Positions 54,550 through 63,632 of a stretch of DNA of 64,000 nt are shown here, in pieces. The translations under genes were made by a program, and so were the position numbers. The notes below the pieces were generated by a model. The model worked only from the letters and a program-made list of their open reading frames with translations, was not told the origin of the DNA and ran no database searches. The DNA comes from Limnobaculum xujianqingii (GTDB taxonomy: Bacteria > Pseudomonadota > Gammaproteobacteria > Enterobacterales > Enterobacteriaceae), in contig NZ_JABMLK010000002.1 of assembly GCF_013394855.1 (NCBI RefSeq), forward strand, positions 744,001 to 808,000. Reading direction: 5' to 3'. Numbering within the stretch: the first letter of the stretch is position 1; each line of letters begins with the position of its first letter.

Positions 54550-55937
54550 TGGCCTGGTCAGAAAATTTACAGCGAGCCTCATTTCGCGGGGTAAGGTTTG
54601 AGGTTTTAGATGTCACCGATTCTATTGGCCGCGCTCATGCTACCTATGAATATCCGTTTGTTGATGGTGGTGACCTGAAAGATTTAGGCCGAAAACCGCG
54701 CCGTTATAAGTTCACCGCCTTTTTTTGGGGCGATGATTATGATGCCCGGTTGCAACGTTTTACTACCGCATTAGATGAGCCTGGGCCGGGTGAGTTAGTC
54801 CATCCGGTTTACGGCTCTATTCCTCACGCACTGGCAATTGAATATGAAATTAAGCATGAGGCGGATAATGTTGATAGTTGTGTTGTGGACCTGACGTTCC
54901 TGGAGGACCGTACCGGTACAACATTATTTAATCAGCAGCTTCCGGAACAACTGGGTGCGGCTATCTTCGATCGCCTGGATGAATTAGTCGAACAGGTGGC
55001 CAGTTTTTTTGATGCCATAATGGCCCCGATTAATAAGGTTAAAAGCCTTTTAAAACGAGGTCGAGCTATTGCTAACACCTTGTTAAATACGCTGTTCATC
55101 TTTAAATCTGACATCCTGACGAGTATTGATGATTTTGAGGGTTTTCTTAAATATCCGTCTCAGTTTGTCCGGGAGTTCCAGCGCCTGCTGGAGATGGACA
55201 CCAGTAAAACCGGCAGTAGTATTCCGGCTCTGCGTAATAACACAACGTCAATTACAATAGCAAACCAACCCTTACGGCCAGTTAGTCCGGGCATGAATAC
55301 CGCTGCACCTACTGATATCACCGCCACACCAACCACGGTTATCCCTGTCTGGAACAGTATCCTGGAAAGTATGGATGCGGTGGTGACGTTACCGGCGGAC
55401 CTGATTAATGGTGATGTTCCGGCAACTATCCCGGTACCCGCCCAATCGGCTCCGGAGGACGTTATTGATGTTACCGTACTCTATGCCGTTCAGTCTGTCG
55501 GCGAGCTGGCGAACGCGGCAACCGCCATTTTGAGTGATGATATTCAGACGGCGGTGTTATCTCCGGATGATATTGAAACCATTGTTGACAGTGTTCGCGA
55601 GCGTATGCAGGGCACTATCGACCGGATACGTCATCAATATGAACCCGCGCAGGAAACGATTAGCTCGGACACCACGCCGATCGGTCTGCTGTGGCAGCCG
55701 GTCGTGGCTCAATTAAAAAATGTGGCATTAGACCTGCAAAACTTAGGGTTAACGGTTATTGCTAAACGTCCGCCACTCACTAAAAAAACCGTGATAAGCG
55801 ATAGCTGTTTGCGTTTATTAGCGCATCAATGGTATGGCGATCATTCCCGCGCCGTCGAATTACAGCGTCTGAATCCCCAATTACGTAACCCGAATAAGGT
55901 GAATGCCGGAGACGTTATTAATGCCTACACCCGATAA
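54549..55937 (+). CDS. DNA circularisation protein (Mu gpN-like)
   Basis: A 462-residue protein of the DNA circularisation/gpN family: WSENLQRASFRGVRFEVLDVTDSIGRAHATYEYPFVDGGDLKDLGRKPRRYKFTAFFWGDDY at the N-terminus. In Mu, gpN travels with the injected DNA and protects its ends. Here it also carries a C-terminal LysM-like or baseplate-type tail (CLRLLAHQWYGDHSRAVELQRLNP). Confidence 0.88.
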   Translation: MAWSENLQRASFRGVRFEVLDVTDSIGRAHATYEYPFVDGGDLKDLGRKPRRYKFTAFFWGDDYDARLQRFTTALDEPGPGELVHPVYGSIPHALAIEYEIKHEADNVDSCVVDLTFLEDRTGTTLFNQQLPEQLGAAIFDRLDELVEQVASFFDAIMAPINKVKSLLKRGRAIANTLLNTLFIFKSDILTSIDDFEGFLKYPSQFVREFQRLLEMDTSKTGSSIPALRNNTTSITIANQPLRPVSPGMNTAAPTDITATPTTVIPVWNSILESMDAVVTLPADLINGDVPATIPVPAQSAPEDVIDVTVLYAVQSVGELANAATAILSDDIQTAVLSPDDIETIVDSVRERMQGTIDRIRHQYEPAQETISSDTTPIGLLWQPVVAQLKNVALDLQNLGLTVIAKRPPLTKKTVISDSCLRLLAHQWYGDHSRAVELQRLNPQLRNPNKVNAGDVINAYTR

Positions 55938-57123
55938 TAGTCAGAACAGCCAGGCCAATGAAGCGGCGGTGAGTGACGATAAAATCACCCTGCTGGTTGG
56001 CGGTAAGGCTCACAGCGACTGGTCAAATTACCGTATCGACAGTGATTTTCTGAAAGCGGCGGATGCCTGGCAACTGACATTAGGGCTTCCGGATAGCGTA
56101 TTTCCTGAGAATGTGGCCCGTGGTGCGCGTGTTTCTGTCCGCGTGGCTAATGATACGGTATTGTCCGGCCGTATCGATACCGTCACCCGGACGGTATCTC
56201 GCGGTGCCTTTTCGTTGGCGCTGAACGGCCGTGATGATGCCGGTATCCTGGTTGACTGTGCCGCACCTATTTTTTCAGCCGCACAGTTAGCACTGGAGGA
56301 AGTCATTGCCAGGATAGTCCGACCGCTGGGTATCACTAAAATTCGCATCCAGGCAGAAAGTTCATCACGTAATGATAAGGCATCCATTAATCCTGGGGAG
56401 CGTGCCTGGGATGCATTAGCGAAAGCCGCCGCCGGTCGCGGCCTGTGGCCGTGGTTTGAACCGGACGGCACTCTGGTTGTAGGTGGCCCAGATTATAACG
56501 CGCCACCGGTGGCCACATTAGTGATGAACCTGAACGGTGAAGGAAATAACCTGTTATCACTGGAAGAAAGCAGCTCTATTCAGGGGTGTTATTCCGAGTT
56601 AACCATTTTAGCGCAAGGACATGCCCGAACTGTCACCAGTACGACCGGTGAGTCAGTGGATATCTGGGATGATGAGTCCGCCGGTAAAACCGGGCAGAAC
56701 GATTTTAAATCAGTGGCCGGTGACCCGACGATACCGTATTACCGTCCACAAATCATTGTCGTGGGCGATGCCGATTCATCAGAACAGCTTAATTACCGGG
56801 CTAAAAAAGCAATGGCTGACGCCAGATTGTCCGGGCTGGATTTGGTTGCTGAGGTTAAGGGCCATCGCACACCTGATGGTGTTCTTTGGGCTCCAGGTCA
56901 GCGGGTCAGAATAAAGAGCGAGCCACACGGTATTGATGGTATTTACTTTTTGATGGGGCGGACGTTCAGCTTGAGTCGCCAGGATGGCCAGCGGACCTCT
57001 TTGCGCTTTAAAGAGGATGGTATCTGGCTTCCGGATGCGTACCCACGCCGGAAAACCCGCCACAAAGGCGGTCGCAAAGGTAAAGATGATATTGCTGTTG
57101 TTCCAGTTTGGGAGAGAAAATAA
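55921..57123 (+). CDS. Baseplate hub protein (Mu gpP/gp44-like)
   Basis: About 400 residues of the gpP/gp44 baseplate family (LVGGKAHSDWSNYRIDSDFLKAADAWQLTLGLP; VRVANDTVLSGRIDTVTRTVSRG; LDLVAEVKGHRTPDGVLWAPGQRVRIKSE). ATG 55921 has GGAG 10 bp upstream; ATG 55903 is an in-frame alternative. The C-terminus is Lys/Arg-rich. It forms the trimeric hub that carries the spike. Confidence 0.9.
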   Translation: MPTPDNSQNSQANEAAVSDDKITLLVGGKAHSDWSNYRIDSDFLKAADAWQLTLGLPDSVFPENVARGARVSVRVANDTVLSGRIDTVTRTVSRGAFSLALNGRDDAGILVDCAAPIFSAAQLALEEVIARIVRPLGITKIRIQAESSSRNDKASINPGERAWDALAKAAAGRGLWPWFEPDGTLVVGGPDYNAPPVATLVMNLNGEGNNLLSLEESSSIQGCYSELTILAQGHARTVTSTTGESVDIWDDESAGKTGQNDFKSVAGDPTIPYYRPQIIVVGDADSSEQLNYRAKKAMADARLSGLDLVAEVKGHRTPDGVLWAPGQRVRIKSEPHGIDGIYFLMGRTFSLSRQDGQRTSLRFKEDGIWLPDAYPRRKTRHKGGRKGKDDIAVVPVWERK

Positions 57124-57788
57124 TGTGGAATCAGGTAAACCAAAAAATTAACCAGGCATTAAGTGGCGTTCGCCAGGCATTTCGAGTCGTACTGGGGGCC
57201 AGTAATAGTAGTGCAAAAGTTCAGACAAGTCAGGTTAAAGGGCTTTCCGGTGAAGATGTTCCAAGCTGTGAGTTGTTTCAACATTATGGTTTTACGTCTA
57301 ACCCGCCAAGTGGAACAATGGGTATTGCGATTCCGTTGGGTGGTGTAACATCACACTCCATCATCGTGGCCACCGAGCACGGCACATACCGATTAAAATC
57401 ATTAGTCAGTGGTGAAGTGGCTATTTACACCGATGAAGAGACCCGGATAGTATTAAAACGTGGACGCATTATCGAAACCGATTGTGATGTTTACCGAATC
57501 AATTGCAAGTCATTTGAAGTGAATGCCGAAACCAATGCCGATTTTAATACTCCGATGGTGACGGCCAGTCAGGAAGTAACTGCACAGGCTAAAATTACGG
57601 GTAACGGCGGCATGGCCATCAGCGGCAGCGGTGGTAGCGGCCCAACTGCCACTTTCACCGGCACCGTTCAGCAAAATGGCGGGGATTATCTGACCGATGG
57701 CGATGTGAAAGCCGGTACTGTGTCGGTCGTCAGCCATCAGCACCCTAATGGTGAAGGTGGAAGCCCAACCGGCGAACCCATTAAGTAG
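57123..57788 (+). CDS. Baseplate spike protein (Mu gp45-like)
   Basis: About 221 residues of the Mu gp45 family. An OB-like N-terminal part (VPSCELFQHYGFTSNPPSGTMGIAIPLGG) precedes a beta-helix-like repeat region. The tip VVSHQHPNGEGGSPTGEP carries an HxH motif that binds iron in spike tips. ATG 57123 is chosen because GGGAGAG lies 7 bp upstream. The trimeric spike punctures the outer membrane. Confidence 0.9.
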   Translation: MWNQVNQKINQALSGVRQAFRVVLGASNSSAKVQTSQVKGLSGEDVPSCELFQHYGFTSNPPSGTMGIAIPLGGVTSHSIIVATEHGTYRLKSLVSGEVAIYTDEETRIVLKRGRIIETDCDVYRINCKSFEVNAETNADFNTPMVTASQEVTAQAKITGNGGMAISGSGGSGPTATFTGTVQQNGGDYLTDGDVKAGTVSVVSHQHPNGEGGSPTGEPIK

Positions 57789-57789
57789 T

Positions 57790-57819
57790 CGCTGAACCCT
57801 GTCATCCCCTCCTTATATT
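57790..57819 (+). promoter_or_regulatory. Late promoter motif, copy 3 (before gp46)
   Basis: CGCTGAACCC followed by TGTCATCCCCTCCTT (57790-57814), overlapping TATATT at 57814-57819 as a possible -10. It lies 53 bp before the gp46 ATG, in a 54-bp gap. In Mu the corresponding late promoter PP is a few genes further upstream. Confidence 0.65.
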
Positions 57820-57842
57820 GACATCCTGCCACACTGAGCATC

Positions 57843-58181
57843 ATGGACCAGTTAATATCAGCATCAACCGGTGATTACACCGGTACCCGCAGCCAGTCAT
57901 TAGAGAACCCGGTTTATCTGCGACTAAAAACTCCTGTCGGCAGTTACTGGGCCGACCCGCTTTTAGGGTCCAGATTACATGAGTTGGCGCAGGAAAAGGA
58001 CGTGAACCGTGTCTACATGCTGGCGCGTCAGTACGCCGAACAGGCATTACAACCTTTACTTAATGATGGTCGAGCCAAAACCATCACAGTGACCGCCCAG
58101 CGCATCCGCTCCGGATTCCTGTTATTGCTGATTGATGTAGTGGATGCTTGGGGAAAAAACAGACGTTTAAACATTCGGTGA
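57843..58181 (+). CDS. Baseplate protein (Mu gp46-like, GPW/gp25 wedge)
   Basis: A 112-residue gp46-family wedge protein (ENPVYLRLKTPVGSYWADPLLGSRLHELAQEKDVNRVYMLARQYAEQAL). It is equivalent to T4 gp25 at the sheath-baseplate junction. It follows late motif copy 3. Confidence 0.87.
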   Translation: MDQLISASTGDYTGTRSQSLENPVYLRLKTPVGSYWADPLLGSRLHELAQEKDVNRVYMLARQYAEQALQPLLNDGRAKTITVTAQRIRSGFLLLLIDVVDAWGKNRRLNIR

Positions 58182-58191
58182 GGGTCGTCTG

Positions 58192-59268
58192 ATGCCGTTT
58201 AATGTACCTACGTTTGAACAAATCCGCGATGCGCAACTGCGTGATATTAAAAACCAGCTACCTGATGCGGATACCGGAACAGATTCAGATTATGGCGTTC
58301 GTGCTGCATCCGTTGCCGGTGTTGCCGATGGCCTGTATCAGAATCAGAGCTATATTGTCCGTCAGATATTCCCGGATACGGCCGACTCTGACAACCTGGA
58401 ACTTCACGCCAAAACCCGTAACGTTGTGCGTAAAAGCGCGACATATGCAACCGGATTAGCGGATATCACGGGTACGCCGGGTAGTACCTTGACTGCTGGC
58501 GCAGAAATGCGCGGCGCAACCATCGCCTGTTCGACGACAGAAAATGCGATCATTGGTGATGATGGTACGGCAACCGTTAAGGTTCAGGCCGCAACAGCCG
58601 GGGCCGCATTTAATGTAGAAACCCCCAGTAGTGTCGTATTAGTGAGCCCACCTTATGGCATTAACTCTGCGGCTAATGTGCAGTCGTTAGCCGGTGGCAC
58701 AGATGTCGAAACCGATGCCAGTCTGTTATCACGTTATCTTGAATTACTCAGACGGCCACCGGCCGGTGGCAATAAATACGATTATAAACGCTGGGCGTTG
58801 GAAGTGGATGGCGTTACCGCTGCGTATGTTTACCCCTTACGTCGTGGACTGGGAACGGTTGATATCGCCATTACGTCATCGAACGCGTTACCATCACAAG
58901 ACTTGATTAATACCACCCAAGCCCATATCGATGATGTCCGCAACGTCACGGCCAAAAATGCACTGGTACTGGCCCCCTCCATTAAACTAGTCGATTTTAC
59001 TGTGTTAGTTAGCCTGGACGGACTGACACTGGCAGAGGCTACACCGTATGTTATACAGGCGGTGCGAGATATCACCGACAGAATTGAACCAGGGCAACCC
59101 TTGATTTTGTCACAGGTTGAAACTCAGGTATCACTGGTTGCTGGTGTTACCGATCGGGATATTATCGAACCTGTCGGAAACGTTGAAGCTATCGTGAATG
59201 CAGAGACGTTAGAATGGATACAGGCTGGCAATATCATCGTGAGGTTAATAGGCGATGAAGACCAGTAA
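58192..59268 (+). CDS. Baseplate J-like protein (Mu gp47-like)
   Basis: A 358-residue baseplate J family protein (FEQIRDAQLRDIKNQLPDADTGTDSDYGVRAASVAGVADGLYQ; GTDVETDASLLSRYLELLRRPPAGGNKYDYKRWALEVDGVTAAYVYP). It builds the outer baseplate wedges. It overlaps the next gene by 14 bp. Confidence 0.92.
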   Translation: MPFNVPTFEQIRDAQLRDIKNQLPDADTGTDSDYGVRAASVAGVADGLYQNQSYIVRQIFPDTADSDNLELHAKTRNVVRKSATYATGLADITGTPGSTLTAGAEMRGATIACSTTENAIIGDDGTATVKVQAATAGAAFNVETPSSVVLVSPPYGINSAANVQSLAGGTDVETDASLLSRYLELLRRPPAGGNKYDYKRWALEVDGVTAAYVYPLRRGLGTVDIAITSSNALPSQDLINTTQAHIDDVRNVTAKNALVLAPSIKLVDFTVLVSLDGLTLAEATPYVIQAVRDITDRIEPGQPLILSQVETQVSLVAGVTDRDIIEPVGNVEAIVNAETLEWIQAGNIIVRLIGDEDQ

Positions 59269-60643
59269 TCTGTTAAAAACGTTATTACCACCGGTAAGTT
59301 ATGAACCAAATGGTGAGCGCCTATCGGTTGAAATTGATGTTCAGGCTACCGTATTGGATGCCGTTGAACTTTCAGCACAACAGGTGGCTGATGCGGTAAC
59401 GCCGTTCTCTGCGGGTAATCTGTTAGCTGACTGGGAACGCGTTTACGCAGTACCCGTTCGTGCCGGAGCAACCTATCAAGAACGGTTATCGAATGTTTTA
59501 ACCAAGATGGCCGAGACGGGTGGCGTATCCATTCCTTATTTCATTCAATTAGCAGCCTCAATGGGCTACACCATAACGATTGATGAGTTACAGCCATTTA
59601 TCGCTGGAGTTAACCGTTGTGGGGACACGCTTTATACGGAAGATATTATCTGGGTATGGCGAGTAAATGTGTTTAATTCACAAACGCCGCTTTATTACTT
59701 CAGAGCAGGAGTATCAGGTGCCGGAGAACGCTTGTTGGCGTTTGGTGACTCGCAAATTGAAACGGTTTTTAATGACTTAAAGCCAGCCGAAACACTGTGT
59801 ATTTTTACGTATCCAAAATTACCAGATTTATCTCCGATTGATTTAACTACAGTAATATTAGACCGTCGGGTCAGCTATCAATGTGCCAGCGAACATGCAT
59901 GTATGGGAGCTGATGGGCTAATTCACTATGTTGGTCCCAATGAGTATCCTGTCGAATATATTAATGGTGTAGCAGTTGGCAGGCATGAACCGGAGGCTCA
60001 GAGTACAAACTATTTTCCCAAAACAGCCACGCCGGAAAAAGCGCCAAGTTCTAGTTCCGGTGCAGGTTCGGCTTTTTCTTCATCAAGAAAGGCTATCGAA
60101 GGAATTCCTACTGCGACATATAACTTTACGACTGCATCAAACTTAACGACCTCATATTCGTTAATTGGTGGCACTAATTTTTTATCTGGTGGTGGAAAAA
60201 TAATATATTCAGTTTTCGTCAGCACGGGACAGACAAATAAATCTATCGTTATGTATGCTGACATAACCGATTACACCCCCATCCCTATATCGAGCACCCA
60301 ACAGCGGCTTATTATTAAGCGCGATCGACCAGAAGGGCAACAGCGCTTCTGTTGGTTAGGACTTCGTGGAATAGCAAGCACAGTAACGGTGGATGCGGCT
60401 GGTTTTCAGATTGAGGCCGGGGATATATGTACCTCTCCTATCCTGACGAGCTTATCAGCAGCAACACGTGAACAGGCTGATGTTTTCATCCAGGCCGTTG
60501 GTGCCAAGGGTATCCGGCTGATTTTCACCAATGGTGACGTAGAAGAACACCCACACGATGGTGAGAATGAGTTCCAATTACCTCACTCCACTCTCGACTG
60601 GGGAACCAGATACTGCAAACGAGTTGAATTTATTACGAATTAA
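59255..60643 (+). CDS. gp48-like baseplate protein with inserted fibre/lectin-like domain
   Basis: A 462-residue protein. The first about 200 residues are a DUF2313/gp48 domain (LLADWERVYAVPVRAGATYQERLSNVLTKMAETGGVSIPYFIQLAASMGY). Standard gp48 ends near there. Here it continues with a region typical of phage fibre/head-spike proteins (HEPEAQSTNYFPKTATPEKAPSSSSGAGSAFSSS, then a beta-rich module near 270-400: NFLSGGGKIIYSVFVSTGQTNKSIVMYADIT). A further C-terminal segment (REQADVFIQAVGAKGIRLIFTNGDVEEHPHDGENEF) follows. The added part may bind the host surface. Confidence 0.82.
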   Translation: MKTSNLLKTLLPPVSYEPNGERLSVEIDVQATVLDAVELSAQQVADAVTPFSAGNLLADWERVYAVPVRAGATYQERLSNVLTKMAETGGVSIPYFIQLAASMGYTITIDELQPFIAGVNRCGDTLYTEDIIWVWRVNVFNSQTPLYYFRAGVSGAGERLLAFGDSQIETVFNDLKPAETLCIFTYPKLPDLSPIDLTTVILDRRVSYQCASEHACMGADGLIHYVGPNEYPVEYINGVAVGRHEPEAQSTNYFPKTATPEKAPSSSSGAGSAFSSSRKAIEGIPTATYNFTTASNLTTSYSLIGGTNFLSGGGKIIYSVFVSTGQTNKSIVMYADITDYTPIPISSTQQRLIIKRDRPEGQQRFCWLGLRGIASTVTVDAAGFQIEAGDICTSPILTSLSAATREQADVFIQAVGAKGIRLIFTNGDVEEHPHDGENEFQLPHSTLDWGTRYCKRVEFITN

Positions 60644-60657
60644 GCAAGGAGTATCAT

Positions 60658-61317
60658 ATGAACAATATTATGCCACCTATTAACACCCCAGACAGTAAAT
60701 TTCACGATGGGAATCCATTAACAGGCGTTCAGGGAACGATAGTCACCGCTGAATTTATGAATAACACACAATCATCAGTGATTAATGTTCAAACCGAATT
60801 AAAAAGTATATTAACAGCCGCAAATATCCAAATTAATGATAACCAAACAAATCAAGTATTGCAATCGCTGCAAGCGTTATTTATGCAACGTAGTAATAAT
60901 TTAAATGATATTCCTGATATTCCTGTGGCTCTACAAAATCTAGGTTTAAAAGGCGCAGCTAAACGAGATGTTGGTAATGGTGTCAACCAAATTCCCGACA
61001 TGTCCAGTTTTACATCAAGTAGGTCTACAAATGGATACATCAAGCTTCCAGGAGGTTTAATTATTCAGTGGGGAACTGCAATACCTGATTCGGGCGGAGC
61101 AGCAACTATTTTGTACCCCTTAGCATTTGTGCAAACCCCGTATTCAATTTTATTTGGTTATCGTCAAAATCAGGCTCCTAATGGTATGCAGTCTGTAATT
61201 ATAAATGATCCAACGAGCACTAATACAGGGTGTGCAGTAAGGGCTTATAGATACGATTCAGGCGGTTTGGCTGTTAGCCAGAGCGCATTTTATTGGTGTG
61301 CATTGGGGGCAATTTAA
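60658..61317 (+). CDS. Short tail fibre protein
   Basis: A 219-residue fibre protein. The N-terminal part (PDSKFHDGNPLTGVQGTIVTAEFMNNTQSSVINVQTEL) resembles fibre attachment regions. The C-terminal part (SRSTNGYIKLPGGLIIQWGTAI, then FWCALGAI-like end) is the gp53-like fibre tip. It is much shorter than Mu S (about 500 residues). It is the only fibre gene seen, and no invertible segment flanks it. Confidence 0.85.
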   Translation: MNNIMPPINTPDSKFHDGNPLTGVQGTIVTAEFMNNTQSSVINVQTELKSILTAANIQINDNQTNQVLQSLQALFMQRSNNLNDIPDIPVALQNLGLKGAAKRDVGNGVNQIPDMSSFTSSRSTNGYIKLPGGLIIQWGTAIPDSGGAATILYPLAFVQTPYSILFGYRQNQAPNGMQSVIINDPTSTNTGCAVRAYRYDSGGLAVSQSAFYWCALGAI

Positions 61318-61745
61318 TGATCTATTACAGCAAAACGACTAATGCTTTTTATCTTGAAGAGAGTAAGGAAAATTATGAGACCGCCGGAACATGGCCTGCT
61401 GATGTGGTCGATGTTCCTCTCGATATTTTTAGTGAATTTTCAGGTTCGCCACCGGAAGGTAAAATTCGCGCGGCCGGTGAGGATGGTTTACCAGTATGGC
61501 AAGCCACCCCCTCTCTCACGAAAGAGCAATTGTTATCACGTGCCGAAGAGGAAAAACAGCATCGTATTATCACGGCAAACGAGTATATAAACAATAAACA
61601 ATGGCCAGGTAAAGCAGCTATTGGACGTCTGAAAGATAATGAGCTGATACAATATAACTTGTGGTTAGATCACCTTGATGAGTTGGAAGCAACCAATACC
61701 TCTGGCTACCCCGATATCGATTGGTCTACCCCTCCGGAAACATAA
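61317..61745 (+). CDS. Tail fibre assembly protein
   Basis: A 142-residue chaperone of the TFA family (IYYSKTTNAFYLEE, GLPVWQATPSLTKEQLLSRAEEEKQHRI, and WSTPPET at the end). ATG 61317 overlaps the fibre stop by one base after a TGGGGG ribosome-binding site. The frame stays open upstream to 61293, but that is not used. It is the last gene of the prophage. Confidence 0.9.
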   Translation: MIYYSKTTNAFYLEESKENYETAGTWPADVVDVPLDIFSEFSGSPPEGKIRAAGEDGLPVWQATPSLTKEQLLSRAEEEKQHRIITANEYINNKQWPGKAAIGRLKDNELIQYNLWLDHLDELEATNTSGYPDIDWSTPPET

Positions 61746-61877
61746 ACTTATTAATGTTTTTGGTTAAAATATGACTATTTACGATTTATTTTGCATTGTG
61801 CAAAATGCATGCTGTTTGTATTGTGCGATTATGCAAAATATTGTGTAAATCTATGCAAATAAAATCGGCGCGCTACA
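61746..61877 (+). promoter_or_regulatory. Prophage right end with transposase-binding repeats
   Basis: A 132-bp gene-free stretch ending in CA at 61877. It contains dense copies of the core found at the left end: TATTTTGCATTGTG (61787-61800), its complement-like GTGCAAAATGCATG (61799-61812), TATGCAAAATATTG (61830-61843) and CTATGCAAATAAAA (61851-61864). This fits the R1-R3 sites of a MuA-type transposase. Confidence 0.7.
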
Positions 61878-61882
61878 ATATG
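61878..61882 (+). repeat. Target-site duplication ATATG, right copy
   Basis: ATATG directly after the prophage terminal CA; identical to 27477-27481. Confidence 0.9.
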
Positions 61883-62913
61883 CGGATAGTCTGTTTACCG
61901 GTGATGCGGAAACGCTCTGGCATGAACTGATCAATGATGCTCGCCACCATCGCTTAAAAGCACGTTATGATGCACCAGTTGGCACCGGGCAAATAACTCA
62001 TTGTGGATCAAGCGTACTACCGCGGCGTGATATCTTTCGGGGAAAGGATTACTTGCCTATTTCTCTGATGCAGTTTTCTCGCGGTTGTCGTTTTGCCTGT
62101 CAGTTTTGCGCGGTAACTCAATATTTTGGACGTAAGCATTACTTAAGAAAAATTGATGATGTAGTGCGGGAAATAGAACAGCAGGAACGCAAATTTATCT
62201 TCTTTGTGGATGATAATATCGCTTCAGATCAACCAGCCCTGATAGAACTCTGTCATGCGCTCACGCCTTTAAAAGTAAACTGGATTAGCCAGGCCAGTTT
62301 AGATGTCACTAAGAACCGTCAACTGATGTCTCTGATGCAAAAAAGCGGCTGTTGGGGAAATGTGATGGGTTTTGAATCCATCAATCCATTGAGCCTAAAG
62401 GATGCCAGAAAATCACCTAACATGCGGAACTTCTCGCATTATACTGATGAGATTGCAGTACTACGGGATCACGGCATGCAGACCTGGGCTGCTTTTACGC
62501 TGGGTTACGACCACGATACTCTGGAAAGCATTGAACAAACGGTGGAGTTTGCATTGAAAAACCGTTTTGCGTTTGCTGCATACAATATTCTGATGCCTTA
62601 TCCCAATACCCCACTTTATACTCAGCTCGAACAGCAGGGCAGGTTACTTTACGATCAGAAGTGGTGGCTGCATCCTGAGTATCGTTTTAACCAGGCAGCG
62701 TTCAATCCTAAATTAATGACGGCAGAACAACTGACAAATGCTTGCCATCAGGCCCGCAGCCAGTTTAATAGCTTACCCTCAATTATCCGACGCTTTTCCG
62801 ATATCAGAATGACTCTGCAGTCTTTATCAAGAATGGCTTCATTCTGGCGTTATACGCTACTATTCCATAAAGAGGTGCATAAAAAGCACCAGATGAGATT
62901 TGGCCTGAAGTAA
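61883..62913 (+). pseudogene. B12-binding radical SAM protein, copy 4, 3' part cut by the prophage
   Basis: The remaining 343 codons of the gene begun at 27169. It continues from codon 105 with ADSLFTGDAETLWHELIND, then the radical SAM cysteines in GCRFACQFCAVTQYF (just after ISLMQFSR), FFVDDNIASD and FTLGYDHDT. It has no start codon or ribosome-binding site of its own near the break. The first internal ATG, at 62053, would give a protein without the cobalamin domain. No other damage is seen, so the disruption is recent. Confidence 0.93.
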
Positions 62914-62984
62914 CAAGTAATTCAGGTTATTTAGCCGGGAGTTATGAGACTATAACGCTATGATTATTTATTCGATTTAGATAA

Positions 62985-63632
62985 ATGGAATTACCCCTGG
63001 AACCTTTTACCAAACGCCTGAAGACGTATTTAATTTACTCTTGTTGGGTAGGCGTGTTCTTTTTTGGGCTGTATCCCACCATAAACTGGTTTACCAGTAC
63101 GCGTAGCGATTTTTTTGCACTGTATATGCAGGCAGAACTGGCAATTCCCTTTATTCCTGCTTTTGTCTGGTTTTATCTCTCAATGTACCTGGTGTTTATG
63201 CTGCCGGTATTTTTCCTGAACTCCCCTGAGCTAAAGCGATTATCCAGTGAACTTATTCTGGTAACTATTGCTGGTGCGATAATTTTTTTGTTGTTTCCTG
63301 CACAGTTAGGATTTACCCGTCAGCTACCGGAGAGTGGCCTTTATCGGGGGATATTTGAATATATTTTTGCATTAGATAAACCTCATAATCTGGTGCCCTC
63401 ACTCCATGTGGCCTATTCTGTCACTATTGTTCTGGCAATCGTACGGAATAGCCGATCTCTGGTTCGTTATGGTCTGATAATTTGGCTATCAGGTTTAATA
63501 CTTTCTACGCTATTTACCCATCAACATCATCTGTTGGATGTTTTCTCGGGTGGACTGCTGTCGTTTTTCATTTATCAACTTATGGACAGACGTTATGAAA
63601 AAATTACTGATTCTTGTCGTGATGCTGTTTAG
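62985..63632 (+). CDS. PAP2-type membrane phosphatase
   Basis: A 215-residue polytopic membrane protein of the PAP2/inositol-phosphotransferase type. Six hydrophobic helices are present. Motif parts: LVPSLHVAYS (about 140-150, His) and THQHHLLDVFSGG (about 178-190, catalytic His). These enzymes remove or transfer phosphate from lipid substrates. It lies 72 bp after copy 4 in the same direction, so the cluster likely includes it and the prophage would block its transcription from upstream. The substrate is unknown. Confidence 0.78.
   Translation: MELPLEPFTKRLKTYLIYSCWVGVFFFGLYPTINWFTSTRSDFFALYMQAELAIPFIPAFVWFYLSMYLVFMLPVFFLNSPELKRLSSELILVTIAGAIIFLLFPAQLGFTRQLPESGLYRGIFEYIFALDKPHNLVPSLHVAYSVTIVLAIVRNSRSLVRYGLIIWLSGLILSTLFTHQHHLLDVFSGGLLSFFIYQLMDRRYEKITDSCRDAV

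Larger units (their letters stand above)
27482..61877 (+). mobile_element. Mu-like transposable prophage, complete, 34,396 bp
   Basis: The element begins with TG and ends with CA, and is flanked by the 5-bp duplication ATATG. Its gene content follows Mu: repressor and Ner divergent at the left, DDE transposase A, B ATPase, early accessory genes, GemA, Mor, lysis, terminase, portal, gpF/gpG morphogenesis, protease, coat, contractile tail sheath and tube, tape measure, DNA circularisation, baseplate and fibre. I see no gin invertase, invertible fibre segment or mom-like modification gene; a DNA methyltransferase sits in the packaging genes instead. The transposase gene has an in-frame amber codon, which may have frozen the element in place. 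It inserts into a radical SAM gene of the host cluster. Confidence 0.95.

Noticed and set aside
27482..61877. Invertible tail-fibre segment or gin recombinase as in Mu
   Set aside because: Only one fibre gene and one assembly gene are present, with no recombinase frame and no inverted copies of the fibre tip at the right end.
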